Source of the DNA: UBA1433 sp964581565
GTDB lineage: Bacteria > Bacillota > Clostridia > Eubacteriales > UBA1433
Reading direction: 5' to 3'
Assembly (NCBI GenBank): GCA_964581565.1
Contig: CAZOOZ010000001.1
Location: forward strand, 248,001-312,000
DNA: 64,000 nucleotides
Shown: positions 9,432 through 17,863 of the stretch, piece after piece
Position numbering within the stretch: position 1 is the first letter of the stretch
How the letters are laid out: each line of letters starts with the position of its first letter
The notes under the pieces: generated by a model
What the model saw: only the letters and a program-made list of their open reading frames with translations
What the model was told of the DNA's origin: nothing
The model's database searches: none
Made by a program: the position numbers and the translations under genes

Positions 9432-9614
9432 TCATTCCTCCATTCTCGCCGCTCTTGTCAGGCGGTTAGCCGTAAGATAAATATTTATTCCATTAGAAGT
9501 GTAGCACAGCAACGTAAAGTGCCAATCATACCTGTGTAAAATATAACTAAGATTGTTGGATATACAGATGAATATGTTATAATAATTACAAATCGTAAAA
9601 ATTGAGAGGCATTT

Positions 9615-10364
9615 ATGGCAAATGAATATATTGTTTTAACGGCTGAAAATATAGAAAGTGAACATTTATGCTGTGCTATAGCCGATAAAAAACATCAGCA
9701 GGGCGTTGAAGAGAAAAAAACCTGGCTGAAAGAGCGAATCGGCGAGGGACATATCTTCAGGAAATTGAATGCAAAAGGCAAAGTATTTATTGAATACGCT
9801 CCGCTTGAGAAAGCATGGGTACCTGTTGAGGGAGAGGACTATGTGTATATTTATTGTCTGTGGGTATCCGGGAGCTTTAAGGGGAAAGGCTATGGGAAAG
9901 AATTACTTGAATATTGTATTGATGATGCAAAAAAACAAAGCAAATCAGGTGTATGCATTATCAGCTCCAAGAAGAAAAAGCCTTTCTTGTCGGATAAAAA
10001 ATTTATGAAAAAATATGGCTTTGAAACAGCGGATGCAATCAATGATGAGTACGAACTTCTGGCATTATCGTTTGACGGCACGATACCGCACTTTACAAAA
10101 AATGCAAAAAAACAATCAATTGAAAATAAAGAGCTGACTATTTATTATGGCATGCAGTGCCCTTATATTCCAAACTGCATAGAGCAAATTGAAAACTACT
10201 GTAAGGAAAATCAAATACCGCTTACGCTCATAGCTGTTGATACACTAAAAAAAGCAAAGTCGATACCTTGTGTTTTTAATAATTGGGCTGTATTCTATGA
10301 CGGGAAATTTGAAACGGTGCATTTACTCAATGAGGGATATTTGAAAAAGATGCTTGATCGGTAG
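9615..10364 (+). CDS. GNAT N-acetyltransferase with C-terminal YoaP-like domain
   Basis: A 249-residue, two-domain protein. Residues about 1-150 form a GNAT acetyltransferase fold with the acetyl-CoA loop motif GSFKGKGYGKELLEYC. Residues about 165-249 match the YoaP-like domain, with the pattern YGMQCPYIPNCIEQI and a thioredoxin-like look (two cysteines separated by five residues). The same architecture occurs in Bacillus YoaP. Substrate is unknown. The gene is single, with its own terminator at 10434, and is more AT-rich than the glycosyltransferase next to it. Confidence 0.87.
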   Translation: MANEYIVLTAENIESEHLCCAIADKKHQQGVEEKKTWLKERIGEGHIFRKLNAKGKVFIEYAPLEKAWVPVEGEDYVYIYCLWVSGSFKGKGYGKELLEYCIDDAKKQSKSGVCIISSKKKKPFLSDKKFMKKYGFETADAINDEYELLALSFDGTIPHFTKNAKKQSIENKELTIYYGMQCPYIPNCIEQIENYCKENQIPLTLIAVDTLKKAKSIPCVFNNWAVFYDGKFETVHLLNEGYLKKMLDR

Positions 10365-10433
10365 CGAATATATATTTAAAAAAATAATATAGTGTTTCTA
10401 AAAGTATATCATCTCACTAATGATTATAATAAG

Positions 10434-10468
10434 ATAACGCCGCATTTGTGGCGTTATTTATATTTTTC
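10434..10468 (+). terminator. terminator of the GNAT-YoaP gene
   Basis: ATAACGCC (10434-10441) pairs perfectly with GGCGTTAT (10450-10457) across an 8-nt loop and is followed by TTATATTTTTC. Confidence 0.8.
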
Positions 10469-10469
10469 A

Positions 10470-10749
10470 TTGATTTTTGTTAAATAATTGATGGATTTTC
10501 CCAAAAATGTCAGAGACTACGTAGCTTTTTGTATATCCATATTGGATGTGTCCTCTCTCGTCTCACCGATTCCGCTTGAGGCCGTCAGATAAGGTTGTAG
10601 CCATCATAGAAGAAAGCGCTCCGTCGCATAATAAGAGTATCGGAAGGTATGAACAATAAAAAAATGAAGCAATGTGATTTAATTACAAAAATAAATCAGT
10701 AAACAGAATATAATATTTTTATTAAAGCATTGATTGGTGTGATAATAAA
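10470..10749. other. non-coding stretch before the AhpD-like gene
   Basis: With the terminator, about 385 bp separate two genes. Only a 17-codon frame is seen (ATG 10649, after GGAAGG, ending TAA at 10702). Its first bases (AATAAAAAAATGAAGCAA) equal the first part of the AT-rich gene at 16132 over 18 bp, but the shared run is low in complexity. No RNA gene or IS end was recognised. Confidence 0.35.
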
Positions 10750-11337
10750 ATGAAAATTAATTATGAAAGAAAGCTTTACACGATTGCGGAATTATATAAG
10801 ATATTATATCAGGGCTTGCGCACGATGAACTACATGCGCAGGGCAAAAAAGAACAATGATTTACAGTTCGACTTTATTGAACGGATCATGCTTGCGGTAA
10901 CCGAGGTAAACGGCTGCATCATGTGCTCATACGCGCACGCCAAAATGGCGCTCGAAGCGGGAATGAGCAATGAAGAAATACAAAAAATGCTCTGTGGCAT
11001 CACCGCGGATATTCCGACTGCGGAACTGCCCGCGATTTTATTTGCACAGCATTATGCAGAAAGCAGGGGAAATCCTTCGGATAAATCGTGGAGTCGCCTG
11101 ACGGAAGTGTACGGGACTTTAAAAGCCTACGAAATCCTCGCGGCCATTCGCGCTATCATGATCGGAAATGCCTACGGCATTGCGTGGGGTTCCTTTTTGG
11201 GCAGATTCAAGAAAAAGCCCGACAAACGAAGCTCTTTATTTTATGAAATCAGTGTGATGATTTTGGGAACTGCTATGATCCCTGTTGCATTCCTGCACAC
11301 ATTGATTGCCGGTTTTTTTAAAAAACCTTTTATTTAA
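10750..11337 (+). CDS. AhpD-like carboxymuconolactone decarboxylase family protein
   Basis: A 195-residue protein of the AhpD/CMD superfamily. The redox motif is E-V-N-G-C-I-M-C-S-Y-A-H near residues 52-63: a CxxC pair with the downstream histidine that supports thiol peroxidase or reductant activity in AhpD. A hydrophobic C-terminal helix (about 170-188) may anchor it to the membrane, which is unusual for the family. It stands 115 bp before the peroxiredoxin gene on the same strand, so a joint role in removing organic peroxides is plausible. The ribosome binding site is weak (GGTGTGAT). Confidence 0.82.
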   Translation: MKINYERKLYTIAELYKILYQGLRTMNYMRRAKKNNDLQFDFIERIMLAVTEVNGCIMCSYAHAKMALEAGMSNEEIQKMLCGITADIPTAELPAILFAQHYAESRGNPSDKSWSRLTEVYGTLKAYEILAAIRAIMIGNAYGIAWGSFLGRFKKKPDKRSSLFYEISVMILGTAMIPVAFLHTLIAGFFKKPFI

Positions 11338-11452
11338 TAAAATTTAAAAATAAAAACTATTATTATTATTGTTATGTGACAAAAATCACAGTCAGTGTAT
11401 ATTAAAAACCGTATAATGCAGACAATATCAAAAATATGAAGGAGGAAAAATT

Positions 11453-12130
11453 ATGGAAGAAATGAATGTAAACAAAATGCCGCTTATAGGAGATAAAGCA
11501 CCGGAATTTAAAGCTGTCACCACACAGGGAGAGATCAATTTCCCCGCTGACTATAAAGGGAAATGGGTTATTTTATTCTCGCATCCCGCAGATTTTACGC
11601 CTGTGTGCACGACCGAATTTATGACTTTTGCTACAATGGCGGAAGAATTCAAAGAGTTAAATACAGAGCTTGTGGGGCTTTCTGTTGACTCGCTGTATGC
11701 ACATATTGCATGGCTCAGAAAAATTCAGGACATTGAATGGAACGGCATGAAAAAGGTTGAAGTAAAATTCCCTTTAATTGAAGATATACGTATGGAAGTG
11801 GCTAAAAAATACGGCATGATTCAGCCGGGGCAATCAAATACTCAAGCGGTGAGAGCCGTATTTGTAATTGACCCGAAAGGCATTATCAGAACAATCCTTT
11901 ATTATCCGCTTTCAACAGGACGAAATTTTGACGAAATTAAGAGAATTATCATAGCGTTGCAAAAGGCTGATAGTGATATGGTGGCAACACCTGCAAACTG
12001 GCGTTTGGGCGATGATGTTATCGTGCCGACGGCGGGATCCTGCGGAACCGCAAAAGAGAGAATGGAAAATCAAAGTGATGACCAATATTGTCTCGATTGG
12101 TTTATGTGTTTCAGAAAAGAGAATAAATAA
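11453..12130 (+). CDS. Prx6-type peroxiredoxin
   Basis: Reduces peroxides in the cytoplasm. The 225-residue protein has the peroxidatic motif HPADFTPVCTTEF (PxxxTxxC) near residues 45-57 and the long C-terminal domain of the Prx6/AhpC-TSA subfamily. Arg in AVRAVFVID matches the conserved active-site arginine. Extra cysteines occur at the C-terminal end (AGSCGT, QYCLDWFMC), so a resolving cysteine is possible and the classification as strict 1-Cys enzyme is open. AAGGAGG precedes ATG 11453. A 17-bp perfect hairpin ends the unit. The AhpD-like gene upstream is a plausible partner. Confidence 0.93.
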   Translation: MEEMNVNKMPLIGDKAPEFKAVTTQGEINFPADYKGKWVILFSHPADFTPVCTTEFMTFATMAEEFKELNTELVGLSVDSLYAHIAWLRKIQDIEWNGMKKVEVKFPLIEDIRMEVAKKYGMIQPGQSNTQAVRAVFVIDPKGIIRTILYYPLSTGRNFDEIKRIIIALQKADSDMVATPANWRLGDDVIVPTAGSCGTAKERMENQSDDQYCLDWFMCFRKENK

Positions 12131-12170
12131 ATTTTTAAAGAGCAGGTTTTTAGACCTGCTCTTTAAAAAT
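12131..12170. terminator. terminator of the peroxiredoxin gene
   Basis: A perfect 17-bp stem: ATTTTTAAAGAGCAGGT (12131-12147) and its complement (12154-12170), loop TTTTAG. The T-rich distal arm on both strands would allow bidirectional termination. Confidence 0.85.
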
Positions 12171-12485
12171 GATAGATAAAAAACAAACAAGCCAGCAGTA
12201 TTGACAAATCAAAATAGTTGATTTAGAATGTAGACAAGCAAATGAAAAGGTTTACCAAAGTAATTTGTGAGAACTCCGAAAAATCAATTGCTTATGAAAA
12301 ATGAGGATTTCGGGAAATTGATAAAACAATGTATGCAGGAAATGAGTGAGTCCAAGGGCTCTGAAAAAGTGGTACGGCGAGGTGCTGTGCAAGGCTAATC
12401 ATATAAACCTGAAAGTACAAAGTAACAAGCAATTCGAAGAAAATGATTGGATTCATGAGCAGAGAGAATTATAAGAGAATCGCTC

Positions 12486-12629
12486 ATGCGGTCATACTGT
12501 AATTATCTGATTGATCGTTCCGAATGTAATAGCCTTCGCATACCTGAAAAGGAATGTATGAAAAAAAAGATTCGGATAGGAGAGAATATCAGGAGGAACA
12601 CGCCATTGCGGTATATCTCCAGCGACTAA
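12486..12629 (+). other. possible small protein or gene fragment, 47 residues
   Basis: ATG 12486 to TAA 12629 encodes a 47-residue, basic, arginine- and lysine-rich peptide (contains IDRSECNSLRIPEKECMKKK and ends RYISSD). The frame stays open upstream to about 12460. There is no strong ribosome binding site. A hairpin begins at its stop codon, as after a real gene. It may be the tail of a decayed gene; I do not recognise the family. Confidence 0.25.
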
Positions 12630-12661
12630 GCAGGCCGGTTTGAGGAAAACATGGTCTGCTT
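12628..12661 (+). terminator. hairpin ending the remnant region
   Basis: AAGCAGGCC (12628-12636) pairs with GGTCTGCTT (12653-12661), one G-T wobble. Its first part, CAGGCCGGTTTGAGGAAAAC, recurs with one change in the terminator after the hydrolase gene at 13724-13743. Confidence 0.55.
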
Positions 12662-12849
12662 GTCGTTTATATGCTTTTTATATTTAATAAACAGGCCGTA
12701 TTATTTTTAGATCAGCAGCATCTATTTAGAGTTGTAATATAGAAATAAAATTCGAATGCATTCAATTTTTTAATTCTTTGTATTTCCATTTATGCGAATG
12801 TTATATTTTATATAATGTAATAAAATAAAAATGTCAAAGGAGGATAATA

Positions 12850-13686
12850 ATGAGCAATAAGTATTTTATCACAAATGACAACGTAAAGCTGAACTACATA
12901 GAAACCGGCAGAGGGGCACCTTTGGTAATGATACCCGGCTGGTCGCAAAGCGCTGCAGAATATAAATATCAAATTGATGAGTTCGCTTTGAAATATCATG
13001 TTTATGCCATTGATATGCGCGGGCACGGAGAAAGCGAAAAACCGGCCTATGGTTATAAAGTGAGCCGCCTGGCAAAAGACGTATATGAATTTATTAATTA
13101 TATTTCAGACGATAAAGTGTATCTGCTGGGGCATTCCATGGGCTGCTCTGTTATCTGGAATTTGATTGAGCTTTTTGGAGAACATAAGATTCAAAAAATT
13201 ATTTTAGTCGACCAAGTTCCTTTCATCTATGACAATCCGGGCTGGAATGAAGAAGAGCGCAAAGCAGCCGGCCCCATATTTGATGCGCAGGTTACTTTTG
13301 AGACGATCAACGGATTATCGGATCCAAACAGCGCAATGACTGTGGTTGATAGTCTTGTCGGCACAATGGTAACGCAAGCAGTAAAAAAAGAAGATCTAGA
13401 TTGGATCATATCGGAAAATATTAAAATGCCTTCAAGATATGCGGCTTCACTTCTATTCAATCATTCGGTAAGCGACTGGCGGGATTTAATACCAAGGATC
13501 ACGCTTCCCACACTTATCATAGGTGGCGAAGCAAGCATTTTTTCGGTGGATGCTCTGAAATGGATTCATGGGCAGATAAAGGGATCACAACTGGAAATAT
13601 TCAGTGAGGAAGAAGGCGGAAGCCATTTCATGTTTTTTGAAAATCCAAAGAAATTTAATGCAATTGTGAAAAATTTCTTAGATTAA
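12850..13686 (+). CDS. alpha/beta hydrolase
   Basis: A 278-residue alpha/beta-hydrolase. Visible elements: oxyanion-loop region GWSQSAAEY near 31, DMRGHGESEKP near 57-67, the nucleophile elbow GHSMGCSV (Ser near residue 97), and the catalytic histidine in GGSHFMFFENP near 258. The order and length match esterase/haloperoxidase-like enzymes of this fold. AAAGGAGG precedes ATG 12850 at a good distance. It is a single gene ended by its own terminator. The substrate cannot be read from the sequence. Confidence 0.9.
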   Translation: MSNKYFITNDNVKLNYIETGRGAPLVMIPGWSQSAAEYKYQIDEFALKYHVYAIDMRGHGESEKPAYGYKVSRLAKDVYEFINYISDDKVYLLGHSMGCSVIWNLIELFGEHKIQKIILVDQVPFIYDNPGWNEEERKAAGPIFDAQVTFETINGLSDPNSAMTVVDSLVGTMVTQAVKKEDLDWIISENIKMPSRYAASLLFNHSVSDWRDLIPRITLPTLIIGGEASIFSVDALKWIHGQIKGSQLEIFSEEEGGSHFMFFENPKKFNAIVKNFLD

Positions 13687-13723
13687 ATAAAGCGATGGAA
13701 TATTGAAAACATAAATAATAATG

Positions 13724-13752
13724 CAGGCCGGTTTGAGAAAAACCGGTTTGTT
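13724..13752 (+). terminator. terminator of the hydrolase gene
   Basis: CCGGTTT (13728-13734) and AAACCGG (13740-13746) form a 7-bp stem with a 5-nt loop, followed by TTTGTTTG. It shares a near-identical 20-bp block with the hairpin at 12631. Confidence 0.65.
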
Positions 13753-13871
13753 TGCCGTCGGGGGACTTCGTTAACCGTTAATATTCATCAAAACAGAATG
13801 GGCAGAACTTTTTGCAAGCGTTTTGATTGCGTTCTTTGCGCCGGAGCATTTAGAATAAAGATTTTTTATGA

Positions 13872-13908
13872 TATAATTTACTGCGGCTTCAGCCGCATTT
13901 ATTTTTAT
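13872..13908 (+). promoter_or_regulatory. -10 box and leader hairpin before the DUF6518-like gene
   Basis: TATAAT at 13872-13877 is followed at once by a hairpin, TGCGGCT (13882-13888) and AGCCGCA (13891-13897), and TTTATTTTTAT. The hairpin falls at or just after the expected transcript start, so it could be an attenuator, or a late terminator for upstream transcription. Confidence 0.45.
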
Positions 13909-13934
13909 AAAATAAGATTTTAACGGAGAGCATT

Positions 13935-14552
13935 GTGAGTAAAACTATCCTGAAACAACCGAGAAAAATACCGAAAAAGAAACTCTATAAAGCTGATATA
14001 TTCTATAGCCTGTGCATAATCGTCTTAGGTGCCGGCCTTGGGTATATCTCAAAGAGAATGGACAGTATCAGTATTATAGGGCAAATTACTACAGAGCTCG
14101 GCATCTGGGTTTTTGCAGCCGCGATAGTTGCGGCTTACAGCAGAAAGCCTATATACGCGGCAGCCAATGTTGTGCTGTTTTTTCTTGCTATGCTTGGCGC
14201 CTATTATGCCTACGGTAAGATTGCACTCGGCTTTTTTCCGAAAGCTTATTTTATGGGCTGGCTGGCGGCTTCTTTTGCCTCGGGGCTCTACGGCTTTGTT
14301 GTATGGTTTTCAAAAGGAAAAGATATCATCGCCATCCTCGCATCGGCCGCTGTCGTATCTATATTGTATGCTTTAGGTTATCCCGCTTTTTATACTTATA
14401 AAATAACGCTGTTCATCACGCTTTTCTTCGGTGTCATTTTAAATATACTTCTGCCACATACAAAGAAGCAGAAACTCATCGTCTTTGTGTGCTCGATCAT
14501 TTTGGCTGTATTGATCGCCAAATTTCATCTTATAAGTTATTTACCGTTTTAG
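13935..14552 (+). CDS. six-helix membrane protein, DUF6518-like
   Basis: A 205-residue protein with a basic N-terminus (KQPRKIPKKK) and about six membrane helices. The stretch YISKRMDSISIIGQITTELG followed by FAAAIVAAYSRKPIYAA and GFFPKAYFMGW resembles members of the DUF6518 family as I recall them. No function is known for that family. The start is GTG 13935 after GGAGAG. The SGNH hydrolase gene begins 69 bp downstream but behind its own TATAAT-like box, so co-transcription is uncertain. Confidence 0.7.
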   Translation: MSKTILKQPRKIPKKKLYKADIFYSLCIIVLGAGLGYISKRMDSISIIGQITTELGIWVFAAAIVAAYSRKPIYAAANVVLFFLAMLGAYYAYGKIALGFFPKAYFMGWLAASFASGLYGFVVWFSKGKDIIAILASAAVVSILYALGYPAFYTYKITLFITLFFGVILNILLPHTKKQKLIVFVCSIILAVLIAKFHLISYLPF

Positions 14553-14621
14553 TCTCATAGAAACAAAAATTATGATATAATAAAAATCATACGAAGTATT
14601 TAGATTTATGGTGATAAATGT

Positions 14622-15335
14622 ATGATTTTATGTCTCGGAGACAGCCTCACTTTCGGCAACATCGGCTATTCGTGTATCAAATTTATGTCACGCGAAATAA
14701 AAGCGGTCAATAAAGGCAAAAACGGTGATACGACCAAATGCTGCTATCAACGGCTTGTGCGCTATTTGCAAAAACCGGTCTATGATCAATTTGATACGTA
14801 TATTGTTGAAATAGGAGCAAACGATATACTGCTTCCATATCTGGCAGAGCTTTCTTTGTTTTGGAAGATACTGTCAAAGAGAAGATGCAGACGCAGAAAA
14901 TGTATTACGGATGATGCACAGTTTGAAAGAGAGTATGAAAAATTTATTCTCCTGCTGAAAGAAAAAAAGAAAAGAATTGTGCTTGTGGGAATGCCTCTTC
15001 CCGAACTGAAAGATTTTCCGCTCGAGGCTATTTGCAGGCGCAACGCGATCATTTACGCACTGGCGGAAAAGCACAAAGTACATTATGTAGATACCTATAG
15101 TCTTATGAAAGATATTGTTAAAGATGACCTGAAACAATACAGCTGGGGGGCAACCAATTTCCCAAGAATGTTAGATGGCCTGATCATGACCTTGCTTCCT
15201 TTTTTCAAGGACTGGTTCTCAAAGGCGAGAAAGCTAAGTCTCACCGTGGACGGTGCGCATTTCAATTCCAAATCCGCAAAGCTGATCGCAAAAGCAATCG
15301 AAGTGGTACTTTTATTACAACTGCAAGAAGAGTAA
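14622..15335 (+). CDS. SGNH/GDSL-type hydrolase
   Basis: A 237-residue predicted lipase or esterase. Block I holds the nucleophile in LGDSLTFGN (Ser8). The oxyanion Asn is in EIGANDIL near residue 69, and the late Asp/His pair is in VDGAHFNSK near 212-215. These four blocks define the SGNH family. There is no signal peptide, so it is probably cytoplasmic. The middle carries a basic insertion (KRRCRRRKC near 87-95). ATG 14622 follows GGTGAT. A terminator follows the gene. The substrate is unknown; carbohydrate or lipid ester cleavage is typical. Confidence 0.87.
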   Translation: MILCLGDSLTFGNIGYSCIKFMSREIKAVNKGKNGDTTKCCYQRLVRYLQKPVYDQFDTYIVEIGANDILLPYLAELSLFWKILSKRRCRRRKCITDDAQFEREYEKFILLLKEKKKRIVLVGMPLPELKDFPLEAICRRNAIIYALAEKHKVHYVDTYSLMKDIVKDDLKQYSWGATNFPRMLDGLIMTLLPFFKDWFSKARKLSLTVDGAHFNSKSAKLIAKAIEVVLLLQLQEE

Positions 15336-15367
15336 AAGCCAGCTATGAGAAGCCGGCTTGTTTTTTT
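15336..15367 (+). terminator. terminator of the SGNH hydrolase gene
   Basis: AAGCCAGCT (15336-15344) and AGCCGGCTT (15351-15359) pair with one mismatch, followed by GTTTTTTT. Confidence 0.8.
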
Positions 15368-15380
15368 ACTTGATTTCTTT

Positions 15381-16037
15381 TTAATATATCTGTTTTACTG
15401 CTGTCAGTGCATCGGGAGAGCAGATTTTAACATAACTTTGGATATCGTTTAAATGCCCGTAAACAAGATCGTCTTCCACGCCGGGCAGGCAATAGAGCGT
15501 GTAGAGCACCTTTTTTGTGTCTTTGGAAATGGCAGTGCGCCGGTCGGGACCGCGCAGGATTGCGGAGAGGATATCTTTTTGGTCTGTGATCATGCAGTCT
15601 TTTGCCACGGTAGTTGCTTCTTTGCCTGACATGGTGATAAAGTTTTCTTTGCCTGTGCATTCTTTTAAGCTGACGGGAAAAGATATTTTATCCGCATCGT
15701 GCCCTGCGGTGAGGAGCATATTTTTAAGCTCTGCCATAAACATGGCTTCCACGAGCGGCAGCACACTTGGAATGCTTTTTCCTTTTACGATAGATTCAAG
15801 CTGGCCCAGCACATGGTAGGTGTAGCCGAATTTTTTATAATAAGCCACGTAGCTGTCGATGGGGTACAGGGTTTTAAGCTCGACCCTTGAGGCGCAAGCA
15901 TATTTTTCTCGAAGCATTTCTTCTAAGGTTGTTTTAGCCTCCGTAAATTCTTGGCTTGCGGCATTGTTCACATTTTCCATGATCAGCACGCCTATGCGGC
16001 ATTGGTTTTTTTCTAATTCGTTTTGGATGGAATACAT
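15381..16037 (-). CDS. B3/B4 domain protein (PheT-like tRNA-editing fold)
   Basis: A 218-residue protein made almost entirely of a B3/B4 domain, the module that in the phenylalanyl-tRNA synthetase beta chain edits mischarged tRNA. Family features seen: YYKKFGYTYHVLGQLESI near 67-84, SIPSVLPLVEAMFMAEL near 90-106 and SAILRGPDRRTAI near 160-172. Free-standing B3/B4 proteins are common in Bacillota; their role is unproven. AAGGAG lies 8 nt before ATG 16037. It is a single gene, convergent with the SGNH hydrolase. Confidence 0.82.
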   Translation of the reverse strand: MYSIQNELEKNQCRIGVLIMENVNNAASQEFTEAKTTLEEMLREKYACASRVELKTLYPIDSYVAYYKKFGYTYHVLGQLESIVKGKSIPSVLPLVEAMFMAELKNMLLTAGHDADKISFPVSLKECTGKENFITMSGKEATTVAKDCMITDQKDILSAILRGPDRRTAISKDTKKVLYTLYCLPGVEDDLVYGHLNDIQSYVKICSPDALTAVKQIY

Positions 16038-16131
16038 AGAGGAAGCTCCTTTGTATTCGATATCAATTCTATTTGTTAAAAGGTGTTTTTAATGATATAA
16101 TTTTATATTGTAATAGGGGAGATGTAAAGAC

Positions 16132-17094
16132 GTGAAAAATAAAAAAATGAAGCAAGGTCAATATGCAGAAATAATGACTGAAATTGCAGAACATATATAT
16201 AGAGATAACATTGAAACTACAATTAGAAATTATAGATTTGTTTCATGCGAAGGAACAAAAAGAGAAGTTGATGTATATACAGTCCTAAAAACAGGCGAAA
16301 AAATTGCATTTGAAGTTCGAGATAGAAAATCTACGCAGAGTATTTCTTGGATTGATGAAGTAGTCGGCAAGTATTCAAATTCTCCTTTCAATCAAATTTG
16401 GATTTGTACATTTCATGGTTGCAAATTATCTTCAATCGCAATAAAAAAACTAGAATATCATAATATTCAATGGCGTGATTTTAAGATTTTCAATAATGAT
16501 AACTTATCTAAAGTTCATCCAGTATTAATTATAGATGGCATTGTTCCTTTGGTTGATGAAATTGAAATTGAAGTTAACGACAAAAAATATAAGGATTTAG
16601 AAATACATAGTCTTGAAAAAAGTAAAGGAAGTTTTAAAGATGAAAAGATTTTACAATTAAAAGAAATTATAGCGCAAAATTTTAATCAATTTCAAGGGAT
16701 TAATTTTATTATATTTCAGGATAAATTCAATTTACATAATATTAAGAATAATTTTGATAGTGAAATATTAGATATTAAAACAACGATTCAAATAAATCAT
16801 CAAATTTTTGTAGACTATTTCTCTGAAGAGTATATTGTTAAAAATAATGATAAAAATTCCTTTTTATTTGCAACAAAAAATAAATCTATATTTATTACAA
16901 ATAATACTGTCGTTATCAATAAAAGTTTTTTTGCTAATCTTTTAAAGGAAGATGTTATATTAAATTCTAAATTTATTTTAAGTGTTTATGGAATCCCTGA
17001 AAATATACAAAAAGAGATTACGACATTTAGGTTAATTGATGTAGAAGGGACTTTAAAAGAAATGGCAATAACAAGAATTTTTGGGATAAAATAA
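16132..17094 (+). CDS. unknown AT-rich gene, possible PD-(D/E)XK nuclease-like N-terminus
   Basis: A 320-residue protein from GTG 16132 (GGGGAG upstream). The family was not recognised. Residues about 10-110 show an alpha-beta pattern with EGTKREVDVYTVLKTGEKIA then FEVRDRKS, matching the layout of Mrr-like restriction-endonuclease folds (Glu, Asp, then E-x-K/R), with Arg in place of the usual Lys. The C-terminal 200 residues have no known motif. Base composition is strikingly AT-rich, well below its neighbours, which points to horizontal gain. No methylase or partner gene lies nearby, so it is not a standard restriction system. Nuclease activity is inference. Confidence 0.6.
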   Translation: MKNKKMKQGQYAEIMTEIAEHIYRDNIETTIRNYRFVSCEGTKREVDVYTVLKTGEKIAFEVRDRKSTQSISWIDEVVGKYSNSPFNQIWICTFHGCKLSSIAIKKLEYHNIQWRDFKIFNNDNLSKVHPVLIIDGIVPLVDEIEIEVNDKKYKDLEIHSLEKSKGSFKDEKILQLKEIIAQNFNQFQGINFIIFQDKFNLHNIKNNFDSEILDIKTTIQINHQIFVDYFSEEYIVKNNDKNSFLFATKNKSIFITNNTVVINKSFFANLLKEDVILNSKFILSVYGIPENIQKEITTFRLIDVEGTLKEMAITRIFGIK

Positions 17095-17149
17095 TAATAG
17101 TTATTAACAATATAAATCAAAATATAGAATTTCTTGAAAATTAAGTTTT

Positions 17150-17863
17150 TTAGACCGAACACACCCCAACAAAAGCCTTAAAAAGCTCACTTGAAAACTT
17201 ATCATTTTGATATGTAAATTCAGGATGCCATTGCACGCCGACGACAAATGCCTCACTCGGCATATACACAGCCTCAATGATATCGTCGGGAGCCGTTGCG
17301 GCAACGCATAGGCTACTTGCAAGCGTGCGTATCGACTGGTGATGGATGGTGTTGACCATGACCACATCTTCATCGGCAAGATTTGAGATAGGAGTGGAAG
17401 GTGTCAGTTTTATGCTGTGCGCAGGGGCTTCATAAGGTTTTTCCTGCAAGTGGGGTATTTCCAGTACGCGCACCATCTGCATTTCAATATCCTGATACAG
17501 GCTTCCGCCGAGGACCACATTCATAAACTGAAAACCGCGGCAGATGGCAAAGACAGGTTTTTTATATTTCAATGTTTTCTCAAACAATATTTTCTCAAAG
17601 TTGTCACGATATGCGGATGTGCTTTTGCAGAAAGGCAACTTCTCCTCACCATACATGGCAGGGTCGATATCGTGCCCGCCCGTGAAGAGAAAGCCGTCAA
17701 ATTTGCGGGCCAGCTCGTCTATTTCTTCTTCCTTTTGAGACAGAGGAAGAATCACGGGGATGCCGCCGGCGTGCCATATAGCGTCTGTGTAGCAGGGCAG
17801 CATCCAGACATTATTTATTTTATCGCTGAACAGGGGCGTTACCCCTATGATCGGTTTTTTCAT
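17150..17863 (-). CDS. gamma-glutamyl-gamma-aminobutyrate hydrolase family (PuuD-like, class I glutamine amidotransferase fold)
   Basis: A 237-residue peptidase C26 family member. It has FTGGHDIDPAMYG near residue 65, the nucleophile Cys in AICRGFQFMNV near 113, and the catalytic His-x-Glu in GVQWHPEF near 219. In the polyamine pathway such enzymes release GABA from gamma-glutamyl-GABA, but no other puu genes are nearby, so the natural substrate is open. The start is ATG 17863 (MKKPIIGVTP), 7 nt after AAAGGAG; the frame remains open farther upstream to 17950 but those residues are not family-like. Confidence 0.87.
   Translation of the reverse strand: MKKPIIGVTPLFSDKINNVWMLPCYTDAIWHAGGIPVILPLSQKEEEIDELARKFDGFLFTGGHDIDPAMYGEEKLPFCKSTSAYRDNFEKILFEKTLKYKKPVFAICRGFQFMNVVLGGSLYQDIEMQMVRVLEIPHLQEKPYEAPAHSIKLTPSTPISNLADEDVVMVNTIHHQSIRTLASSLCVAATAPDDIIEAVYMPSEAFVVGVQWHPEFTYQNDKFSSELFKAFVGVCSV

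Larger units (their letters stand above)
12171..12849. other. 679-bp stretch with gene-remnant character
   Basis: No standard-length gene is present. Two short frames look protein-like: 12294-12398 (starts MKNEDFGKLIKQCMQEMSES, ends after 34 residues) and 12486-12629 (listed separately). Between them a third frame starting MIGFMSRENYKRIAHA breaks off into the second. This suggests a decayed gene, possibly a transposase or recombinase, but no family could be named. A hairpin at 12628-12661 ends the stretch, and about 190 bp of AT-rich DNA with a probable promoter for the hydrolase gene follow. Confidence 0.4.

Noticed and set aside
10649..10702. 17-codon frame sharing 18 bp with the start of the gene at 16132
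   Set aside because: The shared run is mostly A and low in complexity; the rest does not match, so chance is likely.
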